From Larkinella terrae (GTDB lineage Bacteria; Bacteroidota; Bacteroidia; Cytophagales; Spirosomataceae), in the NCBI RefSeq assembly GCF_009668025.1, contig NZ_WJXZ01000014.1, forward strand, positions 950,448 to 1,014,447: a DNA stretch of 64,000 bases. Direction: 5' to 3'. The translations under genes were made by a program, and so were the position numbers. Every line of letters begins with the position of its first letter. Positions within the stretch are counted from its first letter, which is position 1. The notes beneath the pieces were generated by a model that saw only the letters and a list, made by a program, of their open reading frames with translations, was not told where the DNA came from and made no database searches. Shown here in pieces: positions 34,676 to 44,123 of this stretch.

Positions 34676-36070
34676 TTATTGAGCCATCTCTTTTAAGACG
34701 CGGTAGCGACTTCGGAGCTGGTTCAGTTGTTGGGCGTATGTCGGATCGCTGGCCAGGTTTTTTGTTTCGTGCGGGTCCGATTTCACGCTGTACAGCTCTT
34801 CGTACCCGTGTTCGATAAACTTCATGTATTTAAAATCCTGCGTCACGACGCCTTCCACTTTCGGCAGCCGCGGGCTTCCCATGAACGTGTGTTCGTAAAA
34901 GAAATCGGAGCGGTCGGCAGTTTTCATCAAATCCGTTCCCTGCATCGTTTTCGGCGCATCAACCCCGGCAAAAGCCAGCAGGGTGGGAGCGATGTCGATG
35001 TTCAGCGCCATCCGGTTTGATCGGGTGCCCCGCTTACTGGCGGGCAGCGACGGATTGTAAATGATCAGCGGCACCCGAATCGACTCTTCGTGCCCGAACC
35101 ACTTGCCTTCCATGCCGTGTTCGCCGAGGTAAAAACCGTTGTCGCCCGAAAACACAATGATCGTGTTTTTGTCCAGCTTCAGTTGCTTGAGCTGATCAAC
35201 CAGTTTCCCGACAACTTCATCCACCCCCGTCACCAGGCGGTAATAATCCTTGACGGTTTCCTGGTGCAGCTCCGGTGTGGAGAATAGCGGTTTCCAGCGT
35301 TCGCGGCCAATGTTTTTGTCGGTCCGGAAGAAATCCGGGAAGCTGTTCCAGTACTTCGGATCGGCGGTTTCCGGCGTCGGTACGGTCACGTTTTTATACA
35401 AATTCGCAAACCGCTCCTGCACCGGGTAGGTCGGCGGGTTGCCGTCCAGTTCGTGCGGAGCCTTGAAACTCACCGACAGGCAAAACGGTCCTTTTCCGGC
35501 AAACTCTTTCAGGCACAACTGCATCGAATGCGCCACGCTGTCGGTGTGGTGAATTTTCTGGCCGCTCTGGTTGGTGTATTCGTAGGGCGGCTGACCTTTG
35601 CGGTTGCAGGCCCAGTAGTCGAACCGATTGTCCGGCGGGTTTTCGCCCACGCCGTATTTTCCGACAAATCCAATGTTGTAACCGGCTTTTTTGAGCAGCA
35701 TCGGATACGTATTAGCGAGGGCTTCCGGCGTAAAATCCGTGACAAAATCGTTGATTTTGTGCCGCGATTCGTACTGGCCGCTCAGGATGCTGGCCCGGCT
35801 GACGCAACAGATCGCCGTCGTCACGTACATGTTCGGGTACAGAATCCCCTTTTTTGCCAGGGCGTCCAGGTTCGGCGTTTGAATGATCCGGTTGCCCATT
35901 GCCCCCAGCGCATCCCAGCGGTGGTCATCCGTGAGCAGAAAAATGATGTTGGGCTTTTCCGGTGCGTTTTCCGGTGCATTCACCGGTGGTTCGGCAATAA
36001 ATGAAGGACCGAAAACCGCCAGCAAAACCGTGCTGAGTACGCCCGCTACGCATGAAACCGCTTTGTTCAT
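34676..36070 (-). CDS. Sulfatase 1 (exported, S1 family)
   Basis: A 464-residue sulfatase with an N-terminal hydrophobic export segment (start 36070, MNKAVSCVAGVLSTVLLAVFG; a 20-residue upstream frame is unlikely). Metal site LLTDDHRWDA (Asp48-Asp49). Active-site motif around Cys88: CCVSRASILSG, where Cys88 would be converted to formylglycine; the usual Pro of C-x-P-x-R is Val, as in a common Bacteroidota/Planctomycetota subgroup. IIVFSGDNGFYLGEHG holds the second metal ligands. It removes sulfate esters from glycans in the periplasm. Downstream of the SusC/SusD and sulfatase 2 genes. Confidence 0.92.
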   Translation of the reverse strand: MNKAVSCVAGVLSTVLLAVFGPSFIAEPPVNAPENAPEKPNIIFLLTDDHRWDALGAMGNRIIQTPNLDALAKKGILYPNMYVTTAICCVSRASILSGQYESRHKINDFVTDFTPEALANTYPMLLKKAGYNIGFVGKYGVGENPPDNRFDYWACNRKGQPPYEYTNQSGQKIHHTDSVAHSMQLCLKEFAGKGPFCLSVSFKAPHELDGNPPTYPVQERFANLYKNVTVPTPETADPKYWNSFPDFFRTDKNIGRERWKPLFSTPELHQETVKDYYRLVTGVDEVVGKLVDQLKQLKLDKNTIIVFSGDNGFYLGEHGMEGKWFGHEESIRVPLIIYNPSLPASKRGTRSNRMALNIDIAPTLLAFAGVDAPKTMQGTDLMKTADRSDFFYEHTFMGSPRLPKVEGVVTQDFKYMKFIEHGYEELYSVKSDPHETKNLASDPTYAQQLNQLRSRYRVLKEMAQ

Positions 36071-36168
36071 AGAGGTAATTTTTTCAGGATTATGAAGGGG
36101 GACAGGAACACGGATCGGACGGATTTTCACGGAGAACTAATTTGTTTCCATCCGGCCGATCCGTGTTA

Positions 36169-37641
36169 CTATTTCGGCCGGATTTCCGCGTAATACGATT
36201 GCGGTCGCAGACTGTCTTTGTTATCATAGGTGTAATTATACCGCTTCATATACTCATCTGCGGGCAAAAAGGTATCGTTGGTTTCCTTCAGCTTCTGGTT
36301 CAGCACGTCGTTCAGTTGCTTTTGCAGGGCGGCATGCTCCGGTTTGTTCACGAGATTGTTCAACTGGTAGGGGTCGGTCTGGTTGTCGTACAGCAGCCAC
36401 GGCCCCGACAACCGCCGGGCGTAGGTGTAGCGTTCCGTCCGCACGGCCCGGTATTCGCGCCCGCCGTTCTGGAAATTGTATTCGTGGAACGGCACCGGCA
36501 ACATCACCAGTGCGGCATCGATCGGATATTCCGCCGGTTTCAGAATGCCGTTCGAAACGTCTTTTCCGTCAATGGTGGCCGGAATTTTCAAACCGCACAG
36601 GCCCAGCAGCGTTGGCAGGATGTCGGGGGTATTGATCGGTTTGTTCACCTCGATGCTTTTCCGTCCGAATTTGGCTGGATACCGCAGCAACAGCGGCACC
36701 CGAATCGATTCATCCCAGGGGCGTTGTTTTCGCAACATGCCCTGCGTCAGCAACATATCGCCGTGGTCGGAGGTCCAGACCAGAATCGTGTTGTCGGCCA
36801 GGCCCTGTTCGTCCAGCGTTTTCAGGATTTTTCCCAGCGCATCGTCGAGTGCGGTGCAGTGGGCGTAGTAATCGGCGTAAATCTGGCGGGCGCTGTCGAC
36901 CATTTCCTTCGGTACGTTCGGGCGGATTTTCAGCGTTTTCGGGTCGTACATTTTGCGGTATTTTTCCGGAGCCGTGTGGTACGGATTGTGCGGAGGCCCC
37001 CACGATAAGACCAGCAAAAAAGGATTGTCTTTCGATTTTTTGATGAACCCGACGGCGCTGTCGGTCTGCGGAAAGGCATCGTAGCCCGGCCAGAGGTGTT
37101 TCTGATCGTTCTCGTCGAAGTAAAACGAGTCGTTGTAATCGTGCGACACTTCCCGCACTTTCCAGTAATCGAAGCCCTGCCGCCGGTCGCGGGTGATGGG
37201 TTTGTCGCGGGCACTGAACGGGTGCTCGCCGTTCCGGTGGCCGTTGATGTGCCATTTGCCGATGTACCCGGTTTGGTACCCGTTGTCCCTGAAAATCTCG
37301 CCCATCGTCAGGGCTTCGTTTGGCAGCGGTTTGTCGTTGTAAAACACCCCGTGTTTGAGCGGATACTGCCCTGTGAGCAAGGTGGCCCGGTACGGCGTAC
37401 AAACCGGCATCGTCGCCACGGCGGTTTTGAAGTTGACGCTTTCCTTCGCCAGCTGGTCGGCAAAAGGCGTTTTTACATCCGGATTTCCGGCGTATCCGAC
37501 GGCATCGGCGCGCCATTGGTCGGAGAAAATATAGATCACATTGGGCTTTCTGCTTTTGGTCGCCGTGGTCGGTCGGGTGGTGCAATACAACAGCACGACC
37601 GCGCTGGTTAAAAACAGAAGAAGTTGAAAGGCTTTTTTCAT
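36169..37641 (-). CDS. Sulfatase 2 (lipoprotein, S1 family)
   Basis: A 490-residue sulfatase with lipoprotein signal (MKKAFQLLLFLTSAVVLLYC, Cys20); start 37641. Metal site IFSDQWRADAVG, formylglycine motif CTPYRATLLTG (Cys81, canonical C-x-P-x-R), and VWTSDHGDMLLTQG. Sequence features differ from sulfatase 1, so they probably attack different sulfate positions. An anaerobic or aerobic formylglycine-generating enzyme is needed and is not encoded in this window. Part of the sulfated-glycan locus. Confidence 0.92.
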   Translation of the reverse strand: MKKAFQLLLFLTSAVVLLYCTTRPTTATKSRKPNVIYIFSDQWRADAVGYAGNPDVKTPFADQLAKESVNFKTAVATMPVCTPYRATLLTGQYPLKHGVFYNDKPLPNEALTMGEIFRDNGYQTGYIGKWHINGHRNGEHPFSARDKPITRDRRQGFDYWKVREVSHDYNDSFYFDENDQKHLWPGYDAFPQTDSAVGFIKKSKDNPFLLVLSWGPPHNPYHTAPEKYRKMYDPKTLKIRPNVPKEMVDSARQIYADYYAHCTALDDALGKILKTLDEQGLADNTILVWTSDHGDMLLTQGMLRKQRPWDESIRVPLLLRYPAKFGRKSIEVNKPINTPDILPTLLGLCGLKIPATIDGKDVSNGILKPAEYPIDAALVMLPVPFHEYNFQNGGREYRAVRTERYTYARRLSGPWLLYDNQTDPYQLNNLVNKPEHAALQKQLNDVLNQKLKETNDTFLPADEYMKRYNYTYDNKDSLRPQSYYAEIRPK

Positions 37642-37694
37642 AACAAATCGGATAAATTTCTGACAATCAAGTTGATTAAATCGGCGACCATCCA

Positions 37695-37725
37695 AACCTG
37701 TAAGGTCTTAAAGACCTTGCAGGTT
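37695..37725. repeat. Dispersed palindrome, second copy
   Basis: AACCTGTAAGGTCTT (37695-37709), one base, AAGACCTTGCAGGTT (37711-37725), one mismatch from the perfect copy at 16441. A further half copy (GAGACCTTACAGGTTT) is at 37885-37900, directly after the REPIN-like element. Confidence 0.7.
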
Positions 37726-37741
37726 TAATGTCGGTATTCAA

Positions 37742-37886
37742 GGGACTTTCTAAAATTCAGATTTTCCCTTGCTTTGGTTTACCCCCAACCCCCTGAAGGG
37801 GGCTTTGAGACGCCGATGAAAGCCCCCTTCAGGGGGTTGGGGGCAAACCAAAGTAAGAAAAATTATAAAATTCAGACAGTTTCTGA
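37742..37886. repeat. REPIN/MITE-like element, longest copy
   Basis: About 145 bases with imperfect terminal inverted repeats of roughly 60 bases: outer ends GGGACTTTCTAAAATTCAG and, reversed, AGAAACTGTCTGAATTTTA; inner parts CTTTGGTTTACCCCCAACCCCC and its partner. The core pair is the C5-A2-C5-TGAAGGGGG motif seen in three other copies. It lies between sulfatase 2 and SusD and appears to separate two parts of an older palindrome repeat. No transposase is present. Confidence 0.8.
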
Positions 37887-37912
37887 GACCTTACAGGTTT
37901 TTCTAATATCCG

Positions 37913-39391
37913 TTAATACCCCGGATTCTGGGCGATCTTATTGACCAGAATCTGCTCTTCCGGAATCGGTGCGAGGAGTTTCGTGGGCGTCACTTCGTAC
38001 GATGTGTTGTACAGAAACGACTTCTTCGCTCGTTCGCGCTGACCGTGGGCCGTCATCACTTCCACGGCTTTACCCGTCCGTTTGAGATCATACCAGCGCT
38101 GGTTTTCAAAGCAGAACTCTACCTGCCGTTCTTTCGCAATCAGGGTTTCCAGGGCGGTTTTGCTGGTTCCGGCCAGCGACTGCGTCAGTCCCGCCCGGTT
38201 GCGAACCTGCTGCACGTACGGAATCGCTTCGGTGGTATTGCCCTGCTGGTTCAAGGCTTCGGCGTACATCAGCAACACGTCCGAATACCGCAAAACCGGC
38301 AGGTTATCACCGCTGCGATCGACCGGCGAGGTCACCGGCGCTTTGTACTTGGCGCAATACGGAATCGGCCGCACCACACCGTCCCAATCGGCTCCGGTCC
38401 AGAATTTGATCGAGACGTCTTTTCGTTTGTCACCGGCTTCGAACGCGTTGATCAGATCTTCGGTCGGCTGATTCCAGCCACCACCCACCAGGCTGATGCT
38501 GGGTCGCCCGGTGATGGCCCCGGCGGAGGTCCAGGGCGCAAACCAGAAAATAAACCGGTTCGACAAAGCCGCGCTGTTTTCGGAATACTGGATGGCAAAA
38601 ATCGTCTCCTTAAAATCCTTGCTCGTCGGATTGAACAGATCGGCGTAATTTGGCAGCAGAATGTATTTGCCCGATTCGATGACGGTTTTCAGGGACGCAG
38701 CCGCTTCGGCGTACTTCTTCTGCGTCAGGTACACTTTGCCCAGTAGCGCCAGAGCGGCTGCTTCGTTGGCGCGACCATTTTCCTTGACGTCGGTGGCTCC
38801 GTTGAAATTCTCGACGGCGGCTTTCAGATCGGTGATGATGCTTTCGTAGACCTGCTCCTCCGTGGAACGTTTGATGCCCACCGCTTCCTGCGATTCGATC
38901 GGTTTCAGCACCAGCGGAACCCCGCCAAATTGCCGCAGCAGGTTGAAGTAATACAACGCCCGCAGAAACTGCGCTTCGCCCGCGCACCGTTTTTTGAACG
39001 ACTCCTTCGACCAGGTAACGCCGGGCCGGTCAATCTCCGCCAGCAGTTTGTTGCAGCGCGTGATGCCATTGTACGACAAGTTCCAGAAGTTGGCGTAGGC
39101 GACGTTGTTGGACGCCAGAATAAACTGATCGATGATGCCCTTGGATGCCTCCCCCGTCACGGTGCTGTACTGAAAGCTGGCGTTGTCGGAGATCAGCTCG
39201 GCCATAACCCAGTGCTCCACTTTTTCGTAACTCTGCATCGGCACGTAACAGCCGTTGGCCAGCAGAATGTATTCGGTTTCGGACTTGTAAAACGTCCCTT
39301 CGCTCAGGGCAGTTTCGGGGTAAATTTCCAGAAAATCCCTGGAGCAGCCCGACAACAGCAACATCCCCGCTATATAAAGTATCTTTTTCAT
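37913..39391 (-). CDS. RagB/SusD-family outer-membrane glycan-binding lipoprotein
   Basis: A 492-residue SusD homologue with lipoprotein signal MKKILYIAGMLLLSGC (Cys16). Helical TPR-like segments dominate (FLRALYYFNLLRQFGGVPLVLKP, AALALLGKVYLTQKKYAEAA), and the C-terminal SusD signature LRYSDVLLMYAEALNQQG and WYDLKRTGK is present. It caps the TonB-dependent channel (SusC) and captures oligosaccharide at the cell surface. It follows SusC after 115 bases. Sulfatases downstream imply a sulfated glycan ligand. Confidence 0.95.
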   Translation of the reverse strand: MKKILYIAGMLLLSGCSRDFLEIYPETALSEGTFYKSETEYILLANGCYVPMQSYEKVEHWVMAELISDNASFQYSTVTGEASKGIIDQFILASNNVAYANFWNLSYNGITRCNKLLAEIDRPGVTWSKESFKKRCAGEAQFLRALYYFNLLRQFGGVPLVLKPIESQEAVGIKRSTEEQVYESIITDLKAAVENFNGATDVKENGRANEAAALALLGKVYLTQKKYAEAAASLKTVIESGKYILLPNYADLFNPTSKDFKETIFAIQYSENSAALSNRFIFWFAPWTSAGAITGRPSISLVGGGWNQPTEDLINAFEAGDKRKDVSIKFWTGADWDGVVRPIPYCAKYKAPVTSPVDRSGDNLPVLRYSDVLLMYAEALNQQGNTTEAIPYVQQVRNRAGLTQSLAGTSKTALETLIAKERQVEFCFENQRWYDLKRTGKAVEVMTAHGQRERAKKSFLYNTSYEVTPTKLLAPIPEEQILVNKIAQNPGY

Positions 39392-39506
39392 GCGAATTTG
39401 TAGGTTTGAGATTTGCGGTTTACGGTTTTCAGTATTCGGTTTATGGTAGCTGCCGCCTATGTACCCACGGACCGCCCACCGAAAACCGTATCCCGTAAAC
39501 TGATTT

Positions 39507-42500
39507 CTAAAATGTCAGATTCACGCCCAGCGACGTCGTCCGTGCCAGCGGGTACGGCGACATGTCGAAACCGGGTGCCAGCGTGTTGTTGACCGTCACC
39601 GACTGAGCCTCGGGGTTCGCTCCTTTGTATTTCGTAAATATGGCTAGGTTTTGGGTCGTCAGGTAAAACCGGCAGTTGTTGACAAACCCGGTTTTCTTCA
39701 CCCAGTTGTCCGGCAGCGAATACCCCAGCGTCAGGTTCGAAATGCGGAGGAAACTGGCATCTTCGACCCAGAGATTGGACACCCGGTGGCCCAGGCTCGG
39801 AGTCAGAATCGGAATGCCGTAATGCCGTCCGTCGCCCGGATTGTCGGCGTTGCGCCAGCGCGCATTCCACTCCTTGCTCACGTTGAAAAAGCCCTGGAGG
39901 TTATCGACGGTTTGCCGCAGGCCGTTCATGACCTGCCCGCCGTACTGCCCGTTGACGATCACATTCAGGTCGAAGCGATTGTACGTGAAACGGTTCGTCA
40001 ACCCGTAAATGAATTTGGGGTGTGGACTGCCGATGATCGTGTAATCGAGCAAATCCGTAATCACGCCGTCGCCGTTGACATCCTTGTATTTGACGTTTCC
40101 TTCGTAGACCTGAGCGGTTTTGACGATGTTCGGATTGGCAATGTCGGCGGCCGTATACAAGCCATCAAAAATGTACCCGAAGAACTGGCTGATCGGCTTG
40201 CCCACCACCGAAACGTGCGTGGGATTGTTGTCGTTGTTACCGGCCAGAATCCGGTCGCCGTTGTCGTTCAGCGACAGCACTTTGTTGCGGTTAAATGCAA
40301 CGTTCAGGTTCACGTCCCAATTAAAAGAACCTCTGGAAACCGGCGTCCCGCCCAGTGCAATCTCGACCCCGGTATTCCGGATATTTCCCTTGTTGACCGT
40401 CTGCGAATTGTAGCCCGTAATGGCCGGAATCACGTCGTTGAGCAACATATTGGTGCTTTTCCGGTAATAGTAATCCAGCGAGAGCGACAGGCGGTTCCGG
40501 AACAGTTCGACATCCGTTCCAACGTCCACCTGGTCCGACACTTCCCAGCTCAGGTACGGATTGGAAAGCCCGACGCTCGAGGCCGTTACCTGCGTTGTTC
40601 CAAAGACGTACGATTCGGCGTTGATCGACGCCAGGTGTGAATAATTCCCGATGTTGTTGTTCCCGCTACGTCCGTAGCTCGCCCGCAGTTTCAGGTCGTT
40701 GATATACCGGTTTCCTTTCAGAAAATCCTCTTCCGAAACCCGCCAGGCCGCTGCGAACGACGGAAACAGCGCGTACCGCTTCCGGCTCCCGAACCGCGAC
40801 GAACCGTCGGAGCGGAAGGTGGCCGTCAGCAGATACCGGTCCCGGAAAGCGTAATTGATCCGTCCGAGGTACGAAATCATGGCCCATTCGTTGACGGTTT
40901 CGCCCCAGGCGCTGATGGTCTGGGCGGCATTGATGGTCTGAATCAGGTCGTTGGTGAAGGGCGAGGCTGTGAGGTTGATGCCGGTGGAGCGACTTTTCTG
41001 CGTCGTATACCCCAGCAAAGCATCAAACCGGTGGTTGCCAATGGTTTTGTCGTAGGTCAGGGTGTTCTCGATCAGCCAGTCGAACCTCTCGCTGCGGGTG
41101 TTGTTCGACCGACCGATTCCGGCCGTCGGCGGGGTGTTCGACGCCCCGACCGTGGCCGGAATGTACTGCGAATATTTTGCGGTAGACCAGATCGTGTTCA
41201 GCGACGTTTTGGCCTTCAGGCCCGGAATGATTTCCCATTCCAGAAAAGCCGAGCCGAGGTTCTGAAAATCCCGCTCGGTCTGGACGGATTCCCGGAGATT
41301 GAACAGCGGATTGGCAAAACTCCAGGCCGAATGGTATTTGCTCTGGGGCGAAACGATGTACGGAATCAGGTTGCCGTTGGCGTCGTAGGGCGACCGCAGC
41401 GGGTTGGCCCACAAACTTACACCCAGAATATCCTCCCGGCTGGCATTGGTATTGGTTCGTTTCTGCGTAATAAACGTCGGTTGCAGGATCGCGCTGACTT
41501 TCACGTGTTTACCCAGGTTCGATTCCATACCCAGCTTGGCGCTGTACCGTTCTACGCCCGTGTATTTCAGTACCCCATCCTGCCGAAAATACCCCAGACT
41601 CGCGCTCATCCGGCTTTCCTTGGTGCCTTTCTGAATGCTGATGTTATGGTCTTCAATAGCCGCCGGACGAAGCAGTAAACCGTACCAGTCGGTGCCTTTT
41701 CCGGTTAGTTTGGTCAAATCGCGGTATTCTTCCGGGTAATCGTCCACCGTAGCTGCCCGCTTTTCCCGCTGCTGAACCACAATGCCGATTTTGTCGCGTT
41801 GCAGTTCCGCAAATTCGCGTTCGTTCAGCATTTCGGGGCGGCCTTTCTGCGGCACCTGCTGCACCCCGCGCATCGACGAAACGCTGATTTCCGTCCGGTC
41901 GAATTTCCCTTTTTTGGTGGTAATCATGATGACTCCGTTGGCACCGCGCGAACCGTAAATCGCAGTGGATGAGGCATCTTTCAAAATACTGACCGATTCA
42001 ATATCGTTCGGATTGATGAACAGCAAGGGATTCAGCGTCTGGTTCATGCCCGCCGAATACGGCATCCCGTCCACGACGTACAAGGGTTCGTTGCCCGCCC
42101 CAAGCGACCCGCTGCCCCGGATTTTGATGGAGGTTCCGCCCCCCGGTGCGCCCGACGGTTGCTGAATCTGCACCCCGGCCACCTGCCCGATCATCTTCTG
42201 ATCGATGGTTGAAACCGGCAGGCTCCGGATGGATTTCTGATCCACTACCGCCACCGATCCGGTCAGATCCTGCGACCGCTGCGCCCCGTAGCCCACCACC
42301 ACCACTTCTTCCAGCGATTTGGTATCCGGTTGGAGCGTAATGACGAAGCTGGTCTGCTGACCAAGTGTAACTTCCTGACTCAGAAAACCAATCGACGAAA
42401 TCACCAGCGAACCCCGCGCTTCCGGCACGTTCAGGGTAAATTGCCCTTCGGCATTTGTGGAGGTGCCGAGGTTCGGATTTTCCTTGTAAATCACCGTCGC

Positions 42501-43064
42501 TCCCGGCACGGCTTCGTTGTTCTGATCCACCACCCGCCCGGAGATGGGCAGGTACGAAACCGTCACTTTCGGATTGATCGAGGAAATCGCGCCCATCGAA
42601 ACGGCCCGCGACGCGTCTTCCGCACCATTTCCGGTAGGCGACTGGGAAGGAATGGCAGGCACCACCGTGGCGGGTTTATCCTTTTTTTCGGTGGACAGGG
42701 GCGAAATCAGGTAAAAGTTTTCGTTGACCTTCTCATACCGCAACGGCTGTCCTTCCAGCGCCTTTTTCAAGGCTTTTTCCGGGTTCGAAAAGGTGGCGGT
42801 TTTCAGCTCGACGGTGCGGTCTTCCAGCAAATCGGACCGGTAAGCAATCGAGATTCGGAAGCGGTTTTCGATTTCTTTCAGAACCGTACTCAGCGGTCGG
42901 CGCTGCGACTGGGTGGAGTGCCGGGCCGGAACGTCCTGGGTGTAGTTCCACGCCAGCGCCTGCCCGCTGGCCGACTGCTGAATAAACATTCCAAAGGCCA
43001 GCAAACTAAATAGAGTAGTTCTATCCATAAAATAGAGTTTACTGTTAATGAGGAGCTTTTTCAT
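39507..43064 (-). CDS. SusC/RagA-family TonB-dependent transporter with STN domain
   Basis: An 1185-residue outer-membrane receptor (start 43064; ATG 43028 is an alternative that begins closer to the signal sequence, and a longer frame to 43124 overlaps the FecR gene). Domains: signal peptide, STN signalling domain (about 55-115, LSTVLKEIENRFRISIAYRSDLLED), carboxypeptidase-like domain (about 175-255, ISGRVVDQNNEAVPGATVIY), TonB box and plug (EEVVVVGYGAQRSQDLTGSV, IKIRGSGSLGAGNEPLYVVDGMPY) and a 22-strand barrel. The STN domain is used to signal to FecR, encoded just upstream. It imports the glycan with SusD. Confidence 0.95.
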   Translation of the reverse strand: MKKLLINSKLYFMDRTTLFSLLAFGMFIQQSASGQALAWNYTQDVPARHSTQSQRRPLSTVLKEIENRFRISIAYRSDLLEDRTVELKTATFSNPEKALKKALEGQPLRYEKVNENFYLISPLSTEKKDKPATVVPAIPSQSPTGNGAEDASRAVSMGAISSINPKVTVSYLPISGRVVDQNNEAVPGATVIYKENPNLGTSTNAEGQFTLNVPEARGSLVISSIGFLSQEVTLGQQTSFVITLQPDTKSLEEVVVVGYGAQRSQDLTGSVAVVDQKSIRSLPVSTIDQKMIGQVAGVQIQQPSGAPGGGTSIKIRGSGSLGAGNEPLYVVDGMPYSAGMNQTLNPLLFINPNDIESVSILKDASSTAIYGSRGANGVIMITTKKGKFDRTEISVSSMRGVQQVPQKGRPEMLNEREFAELQRDKIGIVVQQREKRAATVDDYPEEYRDLTKLTGKGTDWYGLLLRPAAIEDHNISIQKGTKESRMSASLGYFRQDGVLKYTGVERYSAKLGMESNLGKHVKVSAILQPTFITQKRTNTNASREDILGVSLWANPLRSPYDANGNLIPYIVSPQSKYHSAWSFANPLFNLRESVQTERDFQNLGSAFLEWEIIPGLKAKTSLNTIWSTAKYSQYIPATVGASNTPPTAGIGRSNNTRSERFDWLIENTLTYDKTIGNHRFDALLGYTTQKSRSTGINLTASPFTNDLIQTINAAQTISAWGETVNEWAMISYLGRINYAFRDRYLLTATFRSDGSSRFGSRKRYALFPSFAAAWRVSEEDFLKGNRYINDLKLRASYGRSGNNNIGNYSHLASINAESYVFGTTQVTASSVGLSNPYLSWEVSDQVDVGTDVELFRNRLSLSLDYYYRKSTNMLLNDVIPAITGYNSQTVNKGNIRNTGVEIALGGTPVSRGSFNWDVNLNVAFNRNKVLSLNDNGDRILAGNNDNNPTHVSVVGKPISQFFGYIFDGLYTAADIANPNIVKTAQVYEGNVKYKDVNGDGVITDLLDYTIIGSPHPKFIYGLTNRFTYNRFDLNVIVNGQYGGQVMNGLRQTVDNLQGFFNVSKEWNARWRNADNPGDGRHYGIPILTPSLGHRVSNLWVEDASFLRISNLTLGYSLPDNWVKKTGFVNNCRFYLTTQNLAIFTKYKGANPEAQSVTVNNTLAPGFDMSPYPLARTTSLGVNLTF

Positions 43065-43080
43065 GCATTTGGGGTTAGGA

Positions 43081-44067
43081 TTACAATTTTTTAAGGCGGA
43101 TGTGGTTGCCCGACCGGCTGACATCCAGTGCGAAAAGGCGCCCTATCTGGATCAGCAGATCGTCGGCATTGGCAAGAGGCATCGACCCGGACGCTTGAAG
43201 CCGCAGCAGTTCTTCCGGCTGCACCTCCACCGTTAGCCCGTAATTATCCCGTAAAATTTCGATCAGATCGGCCAGGGTCGTCTGGTTCAGGATCAGGCGG
43301 TTTTCCTTCCAGGCCGAATAGAATTCCGGTTTGATGGACTTCAGCGAGGGCGCCCCATTTGCCCGGACCTCAAAGAGCTGACCGGGTTGCATCACAATGG
43401 CGGCCCGTTGGGTCTGGGCGGGCTGGCTCAGGCGAACCCGCCCCGATTCCAACATGACCTTAACCGCTTTGGGCCGGGTAAACACATTGAACGCCGTTCC
43501 CAGCACCTGAACGTCGAGCTGCCGGGCGTGAACAATGAATCGCTGGTGATTTTGCCGGTGCGTGACGGAGAAAAAAGCTTCCCCTTCCAGCCAGACTTCG
43601 CGGGCGGCATCCGGTTTCCACTGGCGGGCCAACCGGATGCGGGAATTGGCGTTCAGCGTCACCGAACTGCCGTCATGCAGCGTTACTTTCCGAGTTTCGC
43701 CAAAGGCGGTTTCATAGGTTTCGGGGCTGTTCTGGTAAGCCCAATACCCAACTCCGGCCAATAGAATGGCGGCCACCGAAGCCGCCATCGCCAGCCACCT
43801 CCGCGCCAGCAAAGGCCGAACGACCGGAGTTTGGAGCCGGTTCTGAACGGTTTCCCACGATCGATTTAGTTGTTCGCCGGAAATTTCGGACGGGTGCTGG
43901 CTGTACAGAATCAGAATCCGGGCCGAGGCAATGGCTTCGCGCTGCGCCGGGTGGGCTGCAATGTACAGCTGCCAAAACCGGTCTTCCGATTCCGCCGGGT
44001 TCAAAACCCAGTTGCGGAACCGGGTGTCGAAAACCCAGTCGTCCGGCGTAAACGATTCGTATTCCAT
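43081..44067 (-). CDS. FecR-family anti-sigma factor
   Basis: A 328-residue single-pass membrane protein. The cytoplasmic N-terminal region (about 1-85) binds the sigma factor; the membrane helix is about 91-110 (WLAMAASVAAILLAGVGYWA). The periplasmic FecR domain has FGETRKVTLHDGSSVTLNANSRI and VWLEGEAFFSVTH...FIVHARQLDVQVLGTAFNV, and a C-terminal STN-contact domain (DUF4974-like) ends TLADLIEILRDNYG...RLFALDVSRSG. It relays occupancy of the SusC STN domain to the ECF sigma factor. It sits 16 bases before SusC and 56 bases after the sigma gene. Confidence 0.95.
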   Translation of the reverse strand: MEYESFTPDDWVFDTRFRNWVLNPAESEDRFWQLYIAAHPAQREAIASARILILYSQHPSEISGEQLNRSWETVQNRLQTPVVRPLLARRWLAMAASVAAILLAGVGYWAYQNSPETYETAFGETRKVTLHDGSSVTLNANSRIRLARQWKPDAAREVWLEGEAFFSVTHRQNHQRFIVHARQLDVQVLGTAFNVFTRPKAVKVMLESGRVRLSQPAQTQRAAIVMQPGQLFEVRANGAPSLKSIKPEFYSAWKENRLILNQTTLADLIEILRDNYGLTVEVQPEELLRLQASGSMPLANADDLLIQIGRLFALDVSRSGNHIRLKKL

Positions 44068-44123
44068 GCGCAGCTTTTACCGCTTTTTTGGAATACAGTC
44101 CGCTGCGTCGAAATAGTACCCTC

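Noticed and set aside
36710-37666. 318-residue minus-strand frame overlapping sulfatase 2 in another frame
   Set aside because: Sulfatase 2 carries the canonical active site in its own frame; this is an out-of-frame shadow.
39651-40640. 329-residue plus-strand frame opposite SusC
   Set aside because: Antisense shadow of the SusC barrel; no signal, domain or upstream region.
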